This document shows, piece by piece, positions 35,058 through 43,855 of a stretch of 64,000 nucleotides of DNA. The notes beneath the pieces were generated by a model. The model was given only the letters and a program-made list of their open reading frames with translations. It did no database searches and had not been told where the DNA came from. This stretch comes from Candidatus Gastranaerophilales bacterium (GTDB lineage: Bacteria > Cyanobacteriota > Vampirovibrionia > Gastranaerophilales > Gastranaerophilaceae). Where the stretch lies: the NCBI GenBank assembly GCA_944323475.1, contig CALUSQ010000001.1, forward strand, positions 1 to 64,000, read 5' to 3'. The translations under genes and the position numbers were made by a program. Positions within the stretch are counted from its first letter, which is position 1. Each line of letters begins with the position of its first letter.

Positions 35058-36125
35058 ATGGATAAAATTGATACAAATAAAAAAAGCAAAGTTGCTGTTG
35101 CCCTATCCGGAGGTCTAGATAGTAGTGTTGCTTGTTGGCTATTAAAACAACAAAACTATGATGTAATAGCTGTAACAGCAAAAATGTTAAATGACCAGAA
35201 ATTTGAACAAATTACAGAAAATGCAAAAAATGTTGCTCAAAAAATAGGCATTGCTCACTACGTTATAGATTTAAGCAAAGAATTTAAAAAAGATGTAATA
35301 GACTATTTTGAGGAATCATACAAAACAGGAAAAACACCAAACCCATGTATAATGTGCAATCGCACAATTAAATGGGGCAAACTGTTTGATTATGCAATAA
35401 ATGAACTAAAATGTGATTTTGTTGCATCAGGACACTATGCCAAAATAGTTGATGACAATGGCATAAAAAAACTTTATCCAGCAAAAGATATTTTAAAAGA
35501 TCAACAATATTACCTTTTTGAATTACAACAAAAACAGCTTAATAAAATTATTTTCCCTCTTTCTGAATATACAAAAGATGACATACGCAAAATTGCAATA
35601 GAAAATGATTTACCTTCAAAATCATCAAAAGAAAGTCAAGATATATGTTTTATAACAAAGCCAATGACGACAAAAAAATATATTTCACAAAAATTACAAC
35701 CTAAAAATGGTAATTTTATATTATCAACAACAGGAGAAAAGATTGGCACCCATAATGGTTTTTTTCAATATACAATAGGACAAAGAAAAGGTATCGGAAT
35801 AGCACACAGTGAGCCGTTGTATGTAACAAAGCTCGATGCAAAAAACAATATAGTTTATGTAGGGACAAAAGATGAATTATATACAGATAGTCTTGTTTTT
35901 AATGATTTGTCTCTTCAATATCCATTTAAAAAAAATGAATTTGATGCAAATGTAAAAATCAGATATAACATGTCAGCCAAAAAAGCAAAAGTGATTTTAG
36001 ACAGAAAAAATAATTGTGGAGAAATAAAGTTTTATGAACCTGTTTCTGCTATAACAGCAGGTCAAGCAGTTGTTTTTTACAGCTTAGATGACAATCATCT
36101 TGTCGGCGGAGGTTGGATAAAATAA
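35058..36125 (+). CDS. mnmA: tRNA-specific 2-thiouridylase MnmA
   Basis: A 355-residue MnmA that thiolates U34 of tRNAs for Lys, Glu and Gln. The PP-loop is SGGLDSS, the catalytic Cys pair sits in NPCIMCNR and SQDICFI, and the tRNA-binding segment GHYAKI and GQRKGIGI are conserved. The length is typical. It starts 11 bases after the ABC ATPase stop without a clear Shine-Dalgarno, so it probably depends on the upstream genes' transcription. Confidence 0.96.
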   Translation: MDKIDTNKKSKVAVALSGGLDSSVACWLLKQQNYDVIAVTAKMLNDQKFEQITENAKNVAQKIGIAHYVIDLSKEFKKDVIDYFEESYKTGKTPNPCIMCNRTIKWGKLFDYAINELKCDFVASGHYAKIVDDNGIKKLYPAKDILKDQQYYLFELQQKQLNKIIFPLSEYTKDDIRKIAIENDLPSKSSKESQDICFITKPMTTKKYISQKLQPKNGNFILSTTGEKIGTHNGFFQYTIGQRKGIGIAHSEPLYVTKLDAKNNIVYVGTKDELYTDSLVFNDLSLQYPFKKNEFDANVKIRYNMSAKKAKVILDRKNNCGEIKFYEPVSAITAGQAVVFYSLDDNHLVGGGWIK

Positions 36126-36127
36126 AA

Positions 36128-36541
36128 TTAAGCTACAAAGTCTTTTTCTGCTTGACGAATAAAATTCTTAAATTGTTCTATAGTGTTTGGGTTTTTAAGA
36201 GTTGACTCAATAGCAAATTTTGTACCATTTGCCAAAACTACAGATATTCCGCCACCCAGTTCTTCTGACTCTGCAATCATAGACAAAACTCTTGAACGAT
36301 AATCATCTTTAATGCGAGGACTTTCTATCTTCAACTTTGCTTCAGAAATTTTTGAATCTTTTAACGGATTAAGTATTTTTACAATAATAGGTTCATCTAT
36401 ACGTCCAATTTCATTAGTTTTTTCAAACATATTCAAAATCTTTTTCACAGCTTCTGCAAATTTATCTTTAACTAATTTTGAAGATTGAACTTTTCCAGAA
36501 ATCCTGCTCGCAGACATTAATGGGTTAAAAACAGTTCTCAT
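36128..36541 (-). CDS. Small protein paired with the RelA/SpoT-like gene, unknown
   Basis: A 137-residue soluble protein of mixed alpha/beta pattern. Basic residues dominate the first 45; the segment DDYRSRVLSMIAESEELGGGISVVLANGTKFAIEST (about 77-112) reads like a helix followed by two strands. No family is recognised. It begins two bases after the stop of the RelA/SpoT-like gene, with GGAG upstream of the ATG, so the two are one operon. It could be an antidote, regulator or partner of that protein, but there is no direct evidence. Confidence 0.65.
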   Translation of the reverse strand: MRTVFNPLMSASRISGKVQSSKLVKDKFAEAVKKILNMFEKTNEIGRIDEPIIVKILNPLKDSKISEAKLKIESPRIKDDYRSRVLSMIAESEELGGGISVVLANGTKFAIESTLKNPNTIEQFKNFIRQAEKDFVA

Positions 36542-36543
36542 AC

Positions 36544-37950
36544 TTATTTCTCCAATTTATTCCTTTCATAGTAACGTTTTTTAATTTCATTAGCTTTTTC
36601 ATCAATTCTTCTTAAAGAATCAAAACTTAATAGTCTCCAGTATTCTTCAAGCCCATATTCATGTAATCTCGGTTTGGGGTATTTTCTGCTATTATCTGTT
36701 TGGGTTTCTTTGTTTCTTACCCAATAATACATAGCTCTTTCGTAATTAAAATAATTCTGCTCTTTTTTCTTATCATTAAAAAGCTCTTTAACTGCTTTTT
36801 CTATACCTATTTTATCATAATATTCTTTTAATTCAGGTATACCTTTTGAAATATCTTTTTTCTGCAAAATATCGTAAATTAAATGTTCTACATCGCCAAT
36901 GTAATTTAACTCTTGAGTTCTAATTTGAAACTCCCCAAGCAAATCTTTTATTCCATTTTTTGTACTTATTTTATGAACAATATTGATTTGTGTAGTTGTA
37001 TAACCATTTTTCTTTCTTACTTCAGCAGTTTCAACAACTTTCAAACCGGGTATAATTTGTTTCCAAAGTTTTGCAGTATCGTGTTTAATATATGGCAGTA
37101 TATGGTTAGCATGGTAATTACTTACACGAGTCGGTAACAATTCTCCTTTTTTTATAGCTTTATCCAAATATTTTTCAACAAGTTCCAGCTCTTTTTTATC
37201 CCCTTTAGGCAAAATTAATCTTGTACCTACCAGATCCTTAATCCAATTTATTGACTCTATATGATCTCGACTGGTATGTTTAAATACTTGCACCATTTTT
37301 TGATAATCTTTAGAATCAAGTTTAATCTCACCATCTTTAATATAAAGTTTTAAAAGCTCTTTATCATCCTTGTCCAAATCATCCATTGAACAGCCAAAAA
37401 CTTTATTAGAAATAACAGACATTAAATCCGTATTAATCTTATTATCATTAAACTCTTTGATTAACTTGTCATATATTGATCTTCTGCCTTTTACACGGTA
37501 TGTAATATATTTCCCCAGTCCTTTTTCTCCGCCAAAAACATCTACCATTTGATCTGCACAAGTTTTTCCGTATTTTTTAGCATCTGTCTCAAGAGAAATA
37601 GCCAAATTTTTAAAATGAACAGCTTTTTTCATTGCAGCATCTATAACATTAGCTTGGCTGGGTGTAAAAATTTCTCTACCTTTTGCATCAATCTTAGGCT
37701 TTAAAAAATACAAAATATGCTCTGGTAAGATATTAGTCTTTTTTAATAAATTAAAAGTATTTGAAACAAACTGCATTTCTTGTTGGCTTAATTTACTTTT
37801 TTTTGTATTTATATAATTGCATTTTATAGCCAAAGAATCTTTAGATGGAGTACGTTCCAATTTATTGTCAGACTGTTGAGATAAACCAAAAGAAGGTATT
37901 GTCTGTTTAGGAAAAGAAATATAATTTTTTAAATTAATAGCGCTAATCAT
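36544..37950 (-). CDS. RelA/SpoT-domain protein (alarmone-synthetase-like)
   Basis: A 468-residue protein with a recognisable RelA/SpoT nucleotidyltransferase core. YRVKGRRSIYDKL (151-163) matches the R-K-SI--K motif, WIKDLVGTRLILP (236-248) has the metal-binding Asp239, NGYTTTQINIV (315-325) is the G-loop region, and GEFQIRT with VEHLIYD (339-360) supplies the catalytic Glu340 and EH. The domain is interrupted by a larger-than-usual insert between motifs, and there is no hydrolase, TGS or ACT domain. The N-terminal ~90 and C-terminal ~100 residues are unassigned. It may make (p)ppGpp or pyrophosphorylate another target. Confidence 0.75.
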   Translation of the reverse strand: MISAINLKNYISFPKQTIPSFGLSQQSDNKLERTPSKDSLAIKCNYINTKKSKLSQQEMQFVSNTFNLLKKTNILPEHILYFLKPKIDAKGREIFTPSQANVIDAAMKKAVHFKNLAISLETDAKKYGKTCADQMVDVFGGEKGLGKYITYRVKGRRSIYDKLIKEFNDNKINTDLMSVISNKVFGCSMDDLDKDDKELLKLYIKDGEIKLDSKDYQKMVQVFKHTSRDHIESINWIKDLVGTRLILPKGDKKELELVEKYLDKAIKKGELLPTRVSNYHANHILPYIKHDTAKLWKQIIPGLKVVETAEVRKKNGYTTTQINIVHKISTKNGIKDLLGEFQIRTQELNYIGDVEHLIYDILQKKDISKGIPELKEYYDKIGIEKAVKELFNDKKKEQNYFNYERAMYYWVRNKETQTDNSRKYPKPRLHEYGLEEYWRLLSFDSLRRIDEKANEIKKRYYERNKLEK

Positions 37951-38081
37951 TTTTTATTCCAATAACTTACTACTTAATCAAAACCATAAACAAAAAAATT
38001 TGTCATCAACCTATTTAATAACTGCAAAAATGAAATATTTTGTTACAAGCTTGTGTTTTAATTTCGTGTTAAAATTTCTTT

Positions 38082-38663
38082 ATGCAAAAAAGAAAAATAG
38101 CATACATAGTTATACTTTCTTTGATAGTTTTTGGCTGTTTGTGGGCTTTTATTTCAGCTGGTATAATAACTAAAAATTTTAAAAAAGATGCCTTAAATAG
38201 TGCTGGTGAAAAACAAAAACTGGATATCAAAGATTTATTAATTACAGAAACAAAAGACGATAAAAAATATTGGGAATTATATGCTGATTCAGGCTACTAT
38301 GACAGCCAAAACAAAGTCGTTATTTTATACAATATCATTGGTAATTTTTACAACAATGATGAAGTTGTACTTAGTATGGAATCAACAAAAGGAACATTTA
38401 ACGAAGAGTCAAAAAGAGTTGTTTTATACGAAAATACTTATATAATTTATAAAGATGGAACTAATGTTAGAGCCAATAGATTCACATGGCAAGGCAATGA
38501 CAAAGATATAGTTGCACAAGGTAATGTAATTATACAAAGAAATGGTGAAATAAAAACATTCAGCAATGAAGCCTATCTTGGCAATAGTATGAAAAATGTC
38601 AGAATAAAAGGACGTTCAAAAACAGAACTTTACAGCAAGGGGAATTTTAATGAAAAATTTTAA
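38082..38663 (+). CDS. lptC: LPS export protein LptC
   Basis: A 193-residue LptC. An N-terminal membrane helix (about 5-25) anchors a periplasmic OstA-like beta jellyroll (WELYADSGYYDSQNKVVILYNIIGNFY, later NRFTWQGNDKDIVAQGNVIIQRNGEIKTFSNEAYLG). It links the LptBFG transporter to LptA. There is no Shine-Dalgarno; TAAAAT (38070-38075), preceded by TGT as an extended -10, lies six bases before the ATG, so it is probably leaderless. It overlaps lptA by 14 bases. Confidence 0.88.
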   Translation: MQKRKIAYIVILSLIVFGCLWAFISAGIITKNFKKDALNSAGEKQKLDIKDLLITETKDDKKYWELYADSGYYDSQNKVVILYNIIGNFYNNDEVVLSMESTKGTFNEESKRVVLYENTYIIYKDGTNVRANRFTWQGNDKDIVAQGNVIIQRNGEIKTFSNEAYLGNSMKNVRIKGRSKTELYSKGNFNEKF

Positions 38664-39615
38664 AAATTTATTTTTTATAACAGTTTTACTCATTTCAACT
38701 ATAGGAATAGCTATAGCTGCTGATTTGTCAATTGAATCAGACAAACAAACCTTCAAAATGGAAGAAAATAAAGCAAAATTTGAGGGTAATGTCAGAGTAA
38801 AAATGGATGATATAAAAGCTACATCCCCGAGAGCTGAAGTTTATATTGACCCAAAAACAAAACAACTTACTGATGCTGTAATGTATGACAAACCATATGT
38901 TGTCCAAGTTCAACAAGCAAAAACTAATGAAATAAAAGCCAATATATTGAAAATGTCTCTATTAAAGAAAACTCTTAAAGGAGAAGGAGACACTCAAACA
39001 ACAGTAACAGAAACAGGGGCTTTAAAGCCAACTGTTGTTATAACCGCTGATGAACAAGAATATGATACAAATACAAAAACATTAACAGCAAAAGGAAATG
39101 TTATCATATACTACAAAGATGTTGAAACTTTCTCAAATATAGCCATAGCAAATCTTAACCAAAAAGGTGACTTACAAAAAATAACACTGATTGGTAATGG
39201 AAGACTAAAACAAAAAGACAGTGTAATAACAGCAAATAGATTTATTTATGACGCAGTAAAAGAAGTAGCCTATGCGTTAGGTTCAGCACACAGTGATGTT
39301 GATATGGATGGAACCAGAATCAATGTATGGTCAAATAGACAAGAATATTATAAAAAAACTAACATAATCCAAGCATCAGAAAGAGTCCATGTAACATACA
39401 AAGACTATGATGCAAGAGGACCTAAAGCTACTGTATACCCAGATCCTAAAACCAACAAACCGAATGAAATTGTTTTCTTGGGTCGTTCAACAATTACAGA
39501 GCAAATGAGATCTATTGAAGCTGATAGAATAAAAATGTTTATAAATCCTAAAAACTTTTTTGCTGAAGGTAATGTAAAAACTGTTATCAGAAATTTACAA
39601 CAAAATAAAAATTAA
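38650..39615 (+). CDS. lptA: LPS transport protein LptA (OstA family)
   Basis: A 321-residue periplasmic protein with a signal peptide (about 1-23, ending IAIAA). It consists of repeated OstA-type strands: FKMEENKAKFEGNVRVKMDDIKATSPRAEVYID, EYDTNTKTLTAKGNVIIYYKDVETF and RSIEADRIKMFINPKNFFAEGNV. It is longer than E. coli LptA (about 185) and may hold two domain copies, lengthening the bridge that moves LPS across the periplasm. The start overlaps lptC by 14 bases with AAGGGG upstream. The frame stays open for 36 codons past its stop. Confidence 0.9.
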   Translation: MKNFKNLFFITVLLISTIGIAIAADLSIESDKQTFKMEENKAKFEGNVRVKMDDIKATSPRAEVYIDPKTKQLTDAVMYDKPYVVQVQQAKTNEIKANILKMSLLKKTLKGEGDTQTTVTETGALKPTVVITADEQEYDTNTKTLTAKGNVIIYYKDVETFSNIAIANLNQKGDLQKITLIGNGRLKQKDSVITANRFIYDAVKEVAYALGSAHSDVDMDGTRINVWSNRQEYYKKTNIIQASERVHVTYKDYDARGPKATVYPDPKTNKPNEIVFLGRSTITEQMRSIEADRIKMFINPKNFFAEGNVKTVIRNLQQNKN

Positions 39616-39726
39616 AGCTTTAAAGATAAATTACAAACTGCATTGGATTTGTATGATGCTTATAGAAAATACAAAAACAATCAAACAAATCAAACACAGC
39701 CAATAAATCTTAGCACAACTGTATAA
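39616..39726 (+). other. In-frame 36-codon open stretch after lptA stop
   Basis: Immediately after the lptA TAA (39613-39615) the same frame continues open for 36 codons to TAA at 39724-39726. The encoded segment (SFKDKLQTALDLYDAYRKYK, then an Asn/Gln/Thr-rich end) has normal protein composition with an amphipathic helix. No start codon with a ribosome-binding site is present. It looks like a C-terminal extension cut off by a premature stop, or added by occasional readthrough. Confidence 0.45.
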
Positions 39727-39734
39727 ATAACAAA

Positions 39735-40778
39735 TTAAACAACTTCGACCCTAAATGTAGGTGTTTCTTTAAGACGTTGTTCCATCTTTGCAAAAGACAA
39801 AAATCCTTCCTGTGCTCCAAAATGAGAAACAACTGATGCAGCATTTACTGATGCAAGCATCAAAGATTTTTCAATATTCCAATTTGTATATTCCAAAGCA
39901 GCAGTAAAAGTTGAAGACAAAGCATCACCTGCTCCGAGAGTGCTTACCACTTTAGCAGGGAATTCCGGACATCTGTAGTATTTTTTACCATCATAGGCAT
40001 AAACACCATTTTTACCATCTGTAATAATAACGACCTTGGCATCTGTTGATTTTAATTTATCCAACATTGATTTTATATCAGGATGTATAGTTTCAGAAGA
40101 AAAACATTCAGTCTTTGTATCTGGTCGCACCTCTATTTTTGTAACGAGAGAGGCTTCCTCTTTGTTCATAACAACAACTTCAGCTGTAGATAGAATTTTT
40201 TCAAAGTATTTGAGTCCTTTTTTCAAACTTGAGCTGCCGGGATTTATTGCAACATTAACATTATGTTCTTCTGCAAACTGTGCCAATTTATCCAAAACTG
40301 CACCTGATTGACCATTTAAAGGAGCAATATAAAGCCACTTAGAGTTTTTAATTGCTTCAAAATTAATCTCTGACTCTTTGACTGTACCATTTGTTCCTCT
40401 ATGAGCCAAGACTGTTCTATTACCTTCAAAACTCAATAAAATAATTGAAAAACCTGATGTTTCTTTATCAGTTTCAATTATATTTTCAATATCAACACCG
40501 GCAAGTTTAACTTTATGTTTAATGTTTTTACCTTGAAAATCATCACCAATTTTAAAAATAGCAGATGTTTTCAAGCCCAAATTTGCAAAATTTGCTGCCG
40601 CATTCAATCCGCCACCACCTACAGCAGTTCTAAAGCTATCAATTTCAACTTTTGCACCATAAGGAAAAGCCATAAACTCTGTACTGGCGTGTTTTGTTGA
40701 TACAGATACAATATCAGCCGCATCACTTTCAACAAAAGCATCTATTGTTGCACTACCTATTGTTATTATATCATACAT
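39735..40778 (-). CDS. PfkB-family carbohydrate kinase
   Basis: A 347-residue ribokinase-like sugar kinase. The N-terminal GSATIDAFVE and GGGGLNAAANFANLG segments bind the sugar; the C-terminal STLGAGDALSSTFTAAL has the GAGD anion hole and catalytic Asp. Sugar or nucleoside specificity cannot be inferred. GGAG precedes the ATG at 40778; a longer in-frame start at 40820 would run into the recombinase gene. Its gene lies 16 bases after xer, so they are likely cotranscribed. Confidence 0.9.
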   Translation of the reverse strand: MYDIITIGSATIDAFVESDAADIVSVSTKHASTEFMAFPYGAKVEIDSFRTAVGGGGLNAAANFANLGLKTSAIFKIGDDFQGKNIKHKVKLAGVDIENIIETDKETSGFSIILLSFEGNRTVLAHRGTNGTVKESEINFEAIKNSKWLYIAPLNGQSGAVLDKLAQFAEEHNVNVAINPGSSSLKKGLKYFEKILSTAEVVVMNKEEASLVTKIEVRPDTKTECFSSETIHPDIKSMLDKLKSTDAKVVIITDGKNGVYAYDGKKYYRCPEFPAKVVSTLGAGDALSSTFTAALEYTNWNIEKSLMLASVNAASVVSHFGAQEGFLSFAKMEQRLKETPTFRVEVV

Positions 40779-40794
40779 ATTTCTTCTCCAATTT

Positions 40795-41709
40795 TTATGC
40801 TCTCGGATGTGTACTATCATACACCGCTTTTAATCTTTCTGTCGATACATGTGTATAAATCTGTGTATTTGAAATTGAAGCATGACCCAAAAGCTCTTGC
40901 ACAACTCTCAAATCAGCACCGTTTTCTAAAAGTTTTGTTGCAAAGCTATGTCTAAAAACGTGGGGAGTAACTTTTTTAGGTAACTCAATTTTTTTTACAA
41001 TATCATTCAATGCTGATCTAATAGATTGAGTTTGAAGACGATATCCTGTTTTATTTATAAACACAGGACTATTTTCAGACTCAGAAAGCTCACATTTTTC
41101 TTCCGGAATCATTGAACGAACAGTATTTATATATTTTTCCAAAAATTCTTTTGCTCTTGTAGAAACTAAAACAATACGTTCTTTTGAACCTTTACCCAAA
41201 ACTGTAATTTCGTTTTCCTCAAGATTTAAATTGCCAAAATTCAGATTGCTCAACTCTGAAACACGCATACCTGTAGCATACAACAATTCCAAAATGGTCC
41301 TGTTTCTATATCCAGCTGGTGTATCTATTTTTATGTTATTAAGAATTTGCTCAATTTCTGTATTTGAAAGAAATTTGGGCAAACTTTTGTTTCGTTTTGG
41401 AGAATGAATACTGTTTGCAGGATTTGAATCAATTATTCTTTCTCTGTACAAGTATCTATAAAATGTTCTTATTGCAGCAATTTTTCGAGATAGAGTAGTT
41501 TTTGAATAGTTAAATTTTTGAATAAAAATCAAATAATCTTTAAGTTTTTCATGATTAGTTTCTTCAACAGGCGTAGTATCAAGCCAAATTAAAAAACCTA
41601 AAATATCAGAGTTATAAGCACGAACGGTATGCTTGGAAAAGTTTTTTTCAACTTCCAAATATATAAGAAAATTTTTTAAATAACTTTTTGTAAGTCCACT
41701 TAAAGCCAT
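40795..41709 (-). CDS. xerC: Tyrosine recombinase XerC/XerD
   Basis: A 304-residue tyrosine recombinase of Xer length that resolves chromosome dimers at dif. The N-terminal SAM-like domain (FLIYLEVEKNFSKHTVRAYNSD) precedes the catalytic domain, with Arg in ATGMRVSEL, the HVFRHSFAT His-Arg and LGHASISNTQIYTHV with the nucleophile Tyr. The paralog (XerC or XerD) is not determined. No Shine-Dalgarno precedes the ATG at 41709. TATAAT (41716-41721) lies six bases upstream with TTTATA 17 bases before it, so the mRNA is probably leaderless. Confidence 0.9.
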   Translation of the reverse strand: MALSGLTKSYLKNFLIYLEVEKNFSKHTVRAYNSDILGFLIWLDTTPVEETNHEKLKDYLIFIQKFNYSKTTLSRKIAAIRTFYRYLYRERIIDSNPANSIHSPKRNKSLPKFLSNTEIEQILNNIKIDTPAGYRNRTILELLYATGMRVSELSNLNFGNLNLEENEITVLGKGSKERIVLVSTRAKEFLEKYINTVRSMIPEEKCELSESENSPVFINKTGYRLQTQSIRSALNDIVKKIELPKKVTPHVFRHSFATKLLENGADLRVVQELLGHASISNTQIYTHVSTERLKAVYDSTHPRA

Positions 41710-41777
41710 ATTTTTATTATACACATTTAATTATTTTTTATAAAAAGTGTTAAAAAGATTAAAATATATAAAATAAT

Positions 41778-41805
41778 TTGAAAAATTCGCTTGATATTGT
41801 ATTAT
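41778..41805 (+). promoter_or_regulatory. Promoter of the lpxI-lpxB operon
   Basis: TTGAAA (41778-41783), 16 bases and TATTAT (41800-41805) precede the lpxI start at 41853, leaving a short leader with GGAGAGAG. Confidence 0.5.
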
Positions 41806-41852
41806 TAAGTAACAGGCACAATGTCTGCGAATAAAAACAAAGGAGAGAGAAA

Positions 41853-42668
41853 TTGTCTATTGTGTTAGATAAAAAACAATGTTTGATAGCTGGAGATGGC
41901 GAGCTCCCTGTTGCAATGGCAGAAGCAGCTCAAAAAAACGGTTTTGAAGTAGTTGCAATTTCTTTGTCCTCAGATAACAGAAATAGATTGAAAAAATTCT
42001 GTACAAAAGTTTATAATTTTGGTCCTGGTGAAGTTTTAAAAATAAAACAAACACTAATTGATGAAAAAATCACACAGCTAACTTTTATCGGCAAAGTTCA
42101 CAAAGGTCTTTTGCTTAGACGTCCAAAGCTTGATATGGAAGCTATACGTCTCATGAAAGAAGCTCAAAGACTTAATGATGATGCTGTTATGCTTATCTTG
42201 GTTGATCAATTAGAACAAATGGGCATAAGAGTATTGGATCAAACAATTTTTATAAAAAATTTGATGGCACCTCCTGGAGTTCTCGGCGCACATGAACCAG
42301 ATGAAGAACAATCTCTTGATGTTGAGTACGGCTATTGGTTGGCAAAAGAGATGGGAAAACTTGATGTTGGACAGTCTGTAGTAATCAAAAATAAAATGAT
42401 TATGGCAGTTGAAGCTATCGAAGGCACAGACAAATGTATTGAAAGAGGTTGCAGACTTGGTGGTAAAGGCATTACTGTTGTTAAAGTAAGCAAACCTACT
42501 CAAGACAAACGTTTTGATATACCTGCAATTGGTTTAAACACACTTAAAACAATGCACAGATATGGCGCAAAAATTCTCGCCATAGAAGCAAATGAAACTA
42601 TTATTGTTGATCAGAAAAAAGTTATTGAATTTGCCGATAAAAAAGGCATCATTGTAATGGCAATATAA
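41853..42668 (+). CDS. lpxI: UDP-2,3-diacylglucosamine pyrophosphatase LpxI
   Basis: A 271-residue LpxI (formerly DUF1009), which hydrolyses UDP-2,3-diacylglucosamine to lipid X in lipid A synthesis. Characteristic stretches are IAGDGELPVAMAEAA, TFIGKVHKG, APPGVLGAHEPDEEQ and VVKVSKPTQDKRFDIPAIGLNT. LpxI replaces LpxH in many bacteria, including those outside the gamma/beta-proteobacteria. The start is a TTG nine bases after GGAG. It is the first gene of an operon with lpxB. Confidence 0.93.
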   Translation: MSIVLDKKQCLIAGDGELPVAMAEAAQKNGFEVVAISLSSDNRNRLKKFCTKVYNFGPGEVLKIKQTLIDEKITQLTFIGKVHKGLLLRRPKLDMEAIRLMKEAQRLNDDAVMLILVDQLEQMGIRVLDQTIFIKNLMAPPGVLGAHEPDEEQSLDVEYGYWLAKEMGKLDVGQSVVIKNKMIMAVEAIEGTDKCIERGCRLGGKGITVVKVSKPTQDKRFDIPAIGLNTLKTMHRYGAKILAIEANETIIVDQKKVIEFADKKGIIVMAI

Positions 42669-42719
42669 TTTCAAAGTCTTTTGACTACGCTGAATAATAT
42701 TCAGAGTTACGGAGCAATT

Positions 42720-43850
42720 ATGACAAAAAAATTATTTATTATAACAGGCGAATTATCAGGAGATAAACATGCCTCTCTTGTTGTACAAAATTTATTAGAG
42801 ACAAGAAAAGATATAGAAATTGAAGCTATAGGCGGAGAAAATTTAAAAAAGCTTGGAATAAAGCTTTTTGTTGATCATTCCAAGGCACACATGTCGGCTA
42901 TGGGACTCACACCCAAAATCTTATTTGATCATCTGACTCTTGGTAAAAGAGTTGTGGACTACCTAAAAAAAGACTACAAACCTGATTTGGTTTTACTTAT
43001 TGATTATGGCGGATTTAATTTAAACATATCGAAGTTTTTGAAAAAAGCAGGTATTAAAGTTTTTTATTACATACCTCCACAAATATGGGCATCAAGAAAA
43101 TGGCGTTTAAATACAGTTAAAAAAAATATTGCTAAAGTTATGACAATATTCCCTTTTGAAAAACAAATGTATGAAAGTGTTGGAGTTGATGCACAATTCG
43201 TAGGACATCCGTTAATTTCTCAAATGCCGCCCAAAGCAGATAGAAATGTAGTATTTGAGAAATATGGACTTGATAAAACAAAAAAATTAATATCTATTTT
43301 CCCCGGAAGTCGTATTTTCGAACTCCATAATCTTATGAATGTTTTCTTAAAATCTGCAGACATAATCAAAACGAAAAGAAATGATGTTCAATTTATCATA
43401 GCTCAAGCAGACAGTTTAAAAGATGAAACATTCAAAAAATACCTCGGAAATTCTGATATAAAAGTTGTAAAAAATGCAAACTATGAGCTTTTGAGTGTCT
43501 CAGATGCTCTAATGTTGGCATCAGGAACAGTCGCTCTTGAAGCAGCATTATATAATACACCTATGATAATCAGTTATAGAGGCCCTTGGATTGCATATTT
43601 TGTATACAGGATTGTAAGATGTATCAATAGAGTTTGTTTGCCTAATATTATTATGAATAAAGACATTGTACCTGAACTACTGCAAGCTGATTGTAATCCT
43701 AAAATTATATCAAAATCTATTTTAAAAATTCTTGAGGACGACAAATACAGAAATCAGATGATATCTGAGCTGGCAAATGTTAAAGAGATTTTATCAAAAC
43801 ATGAAGCAGCAAAAGAAGTTGCACAAATAATAAACACTGAATTAAAGTGA
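42720..43850 (+). CDS. lpxB: Lipid-A-disaccharide synthase
   Basis: A 376-residue GT19 glycosyltransferase joining UDP-diacylglucosamine and lipid X, the step after LpxI. Conserved segments include ITGELSGDKHA, LIDYGGFNLNISKFLKKAGIKVFYYIPPQIWASRKWR, FVGHPL, ISIFPGSR and ASGTVALEAALYNTPMI. GGAG lies five bases before the ATG at 42720; the earlier in-frame start lacks one. The lpxI gene ends 51 bases upstream. Confidence 0.96.
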   Translation: MTKKLFIITGELSGDKHASLVVQNLLETRKDIEIEAIGGENLKKLGIKLFVDHSKAHMSAMGLTPKILFDHLTLGKRVVDYLKKDYKPDLVLLIDYGGFNLNISKFLKKAGIKVFYYIPPQIWASRKWRLNTVKKNIAKVMTIFPFEKQMYESVGVDAQFVGHPLISQMPPKADRNVVFEKYGLDKTKKLISIFPGSRIFELHNLMNVFLKSADIIKTKRNDVQFIIAQADSLKDETFKKYLGNSDIKVVKNANYELLSVSDALMLASGTVALEAALYNTPMIISYRGPWIAYFVYRIVRCINRVCLPNIIMNKDIVPELLQADCNPKIISKSILKILEDDKYRNQMISELANVKEILSKHEAAKEVAQIINTELK

Positions 43851-43855
43851 ATTAA

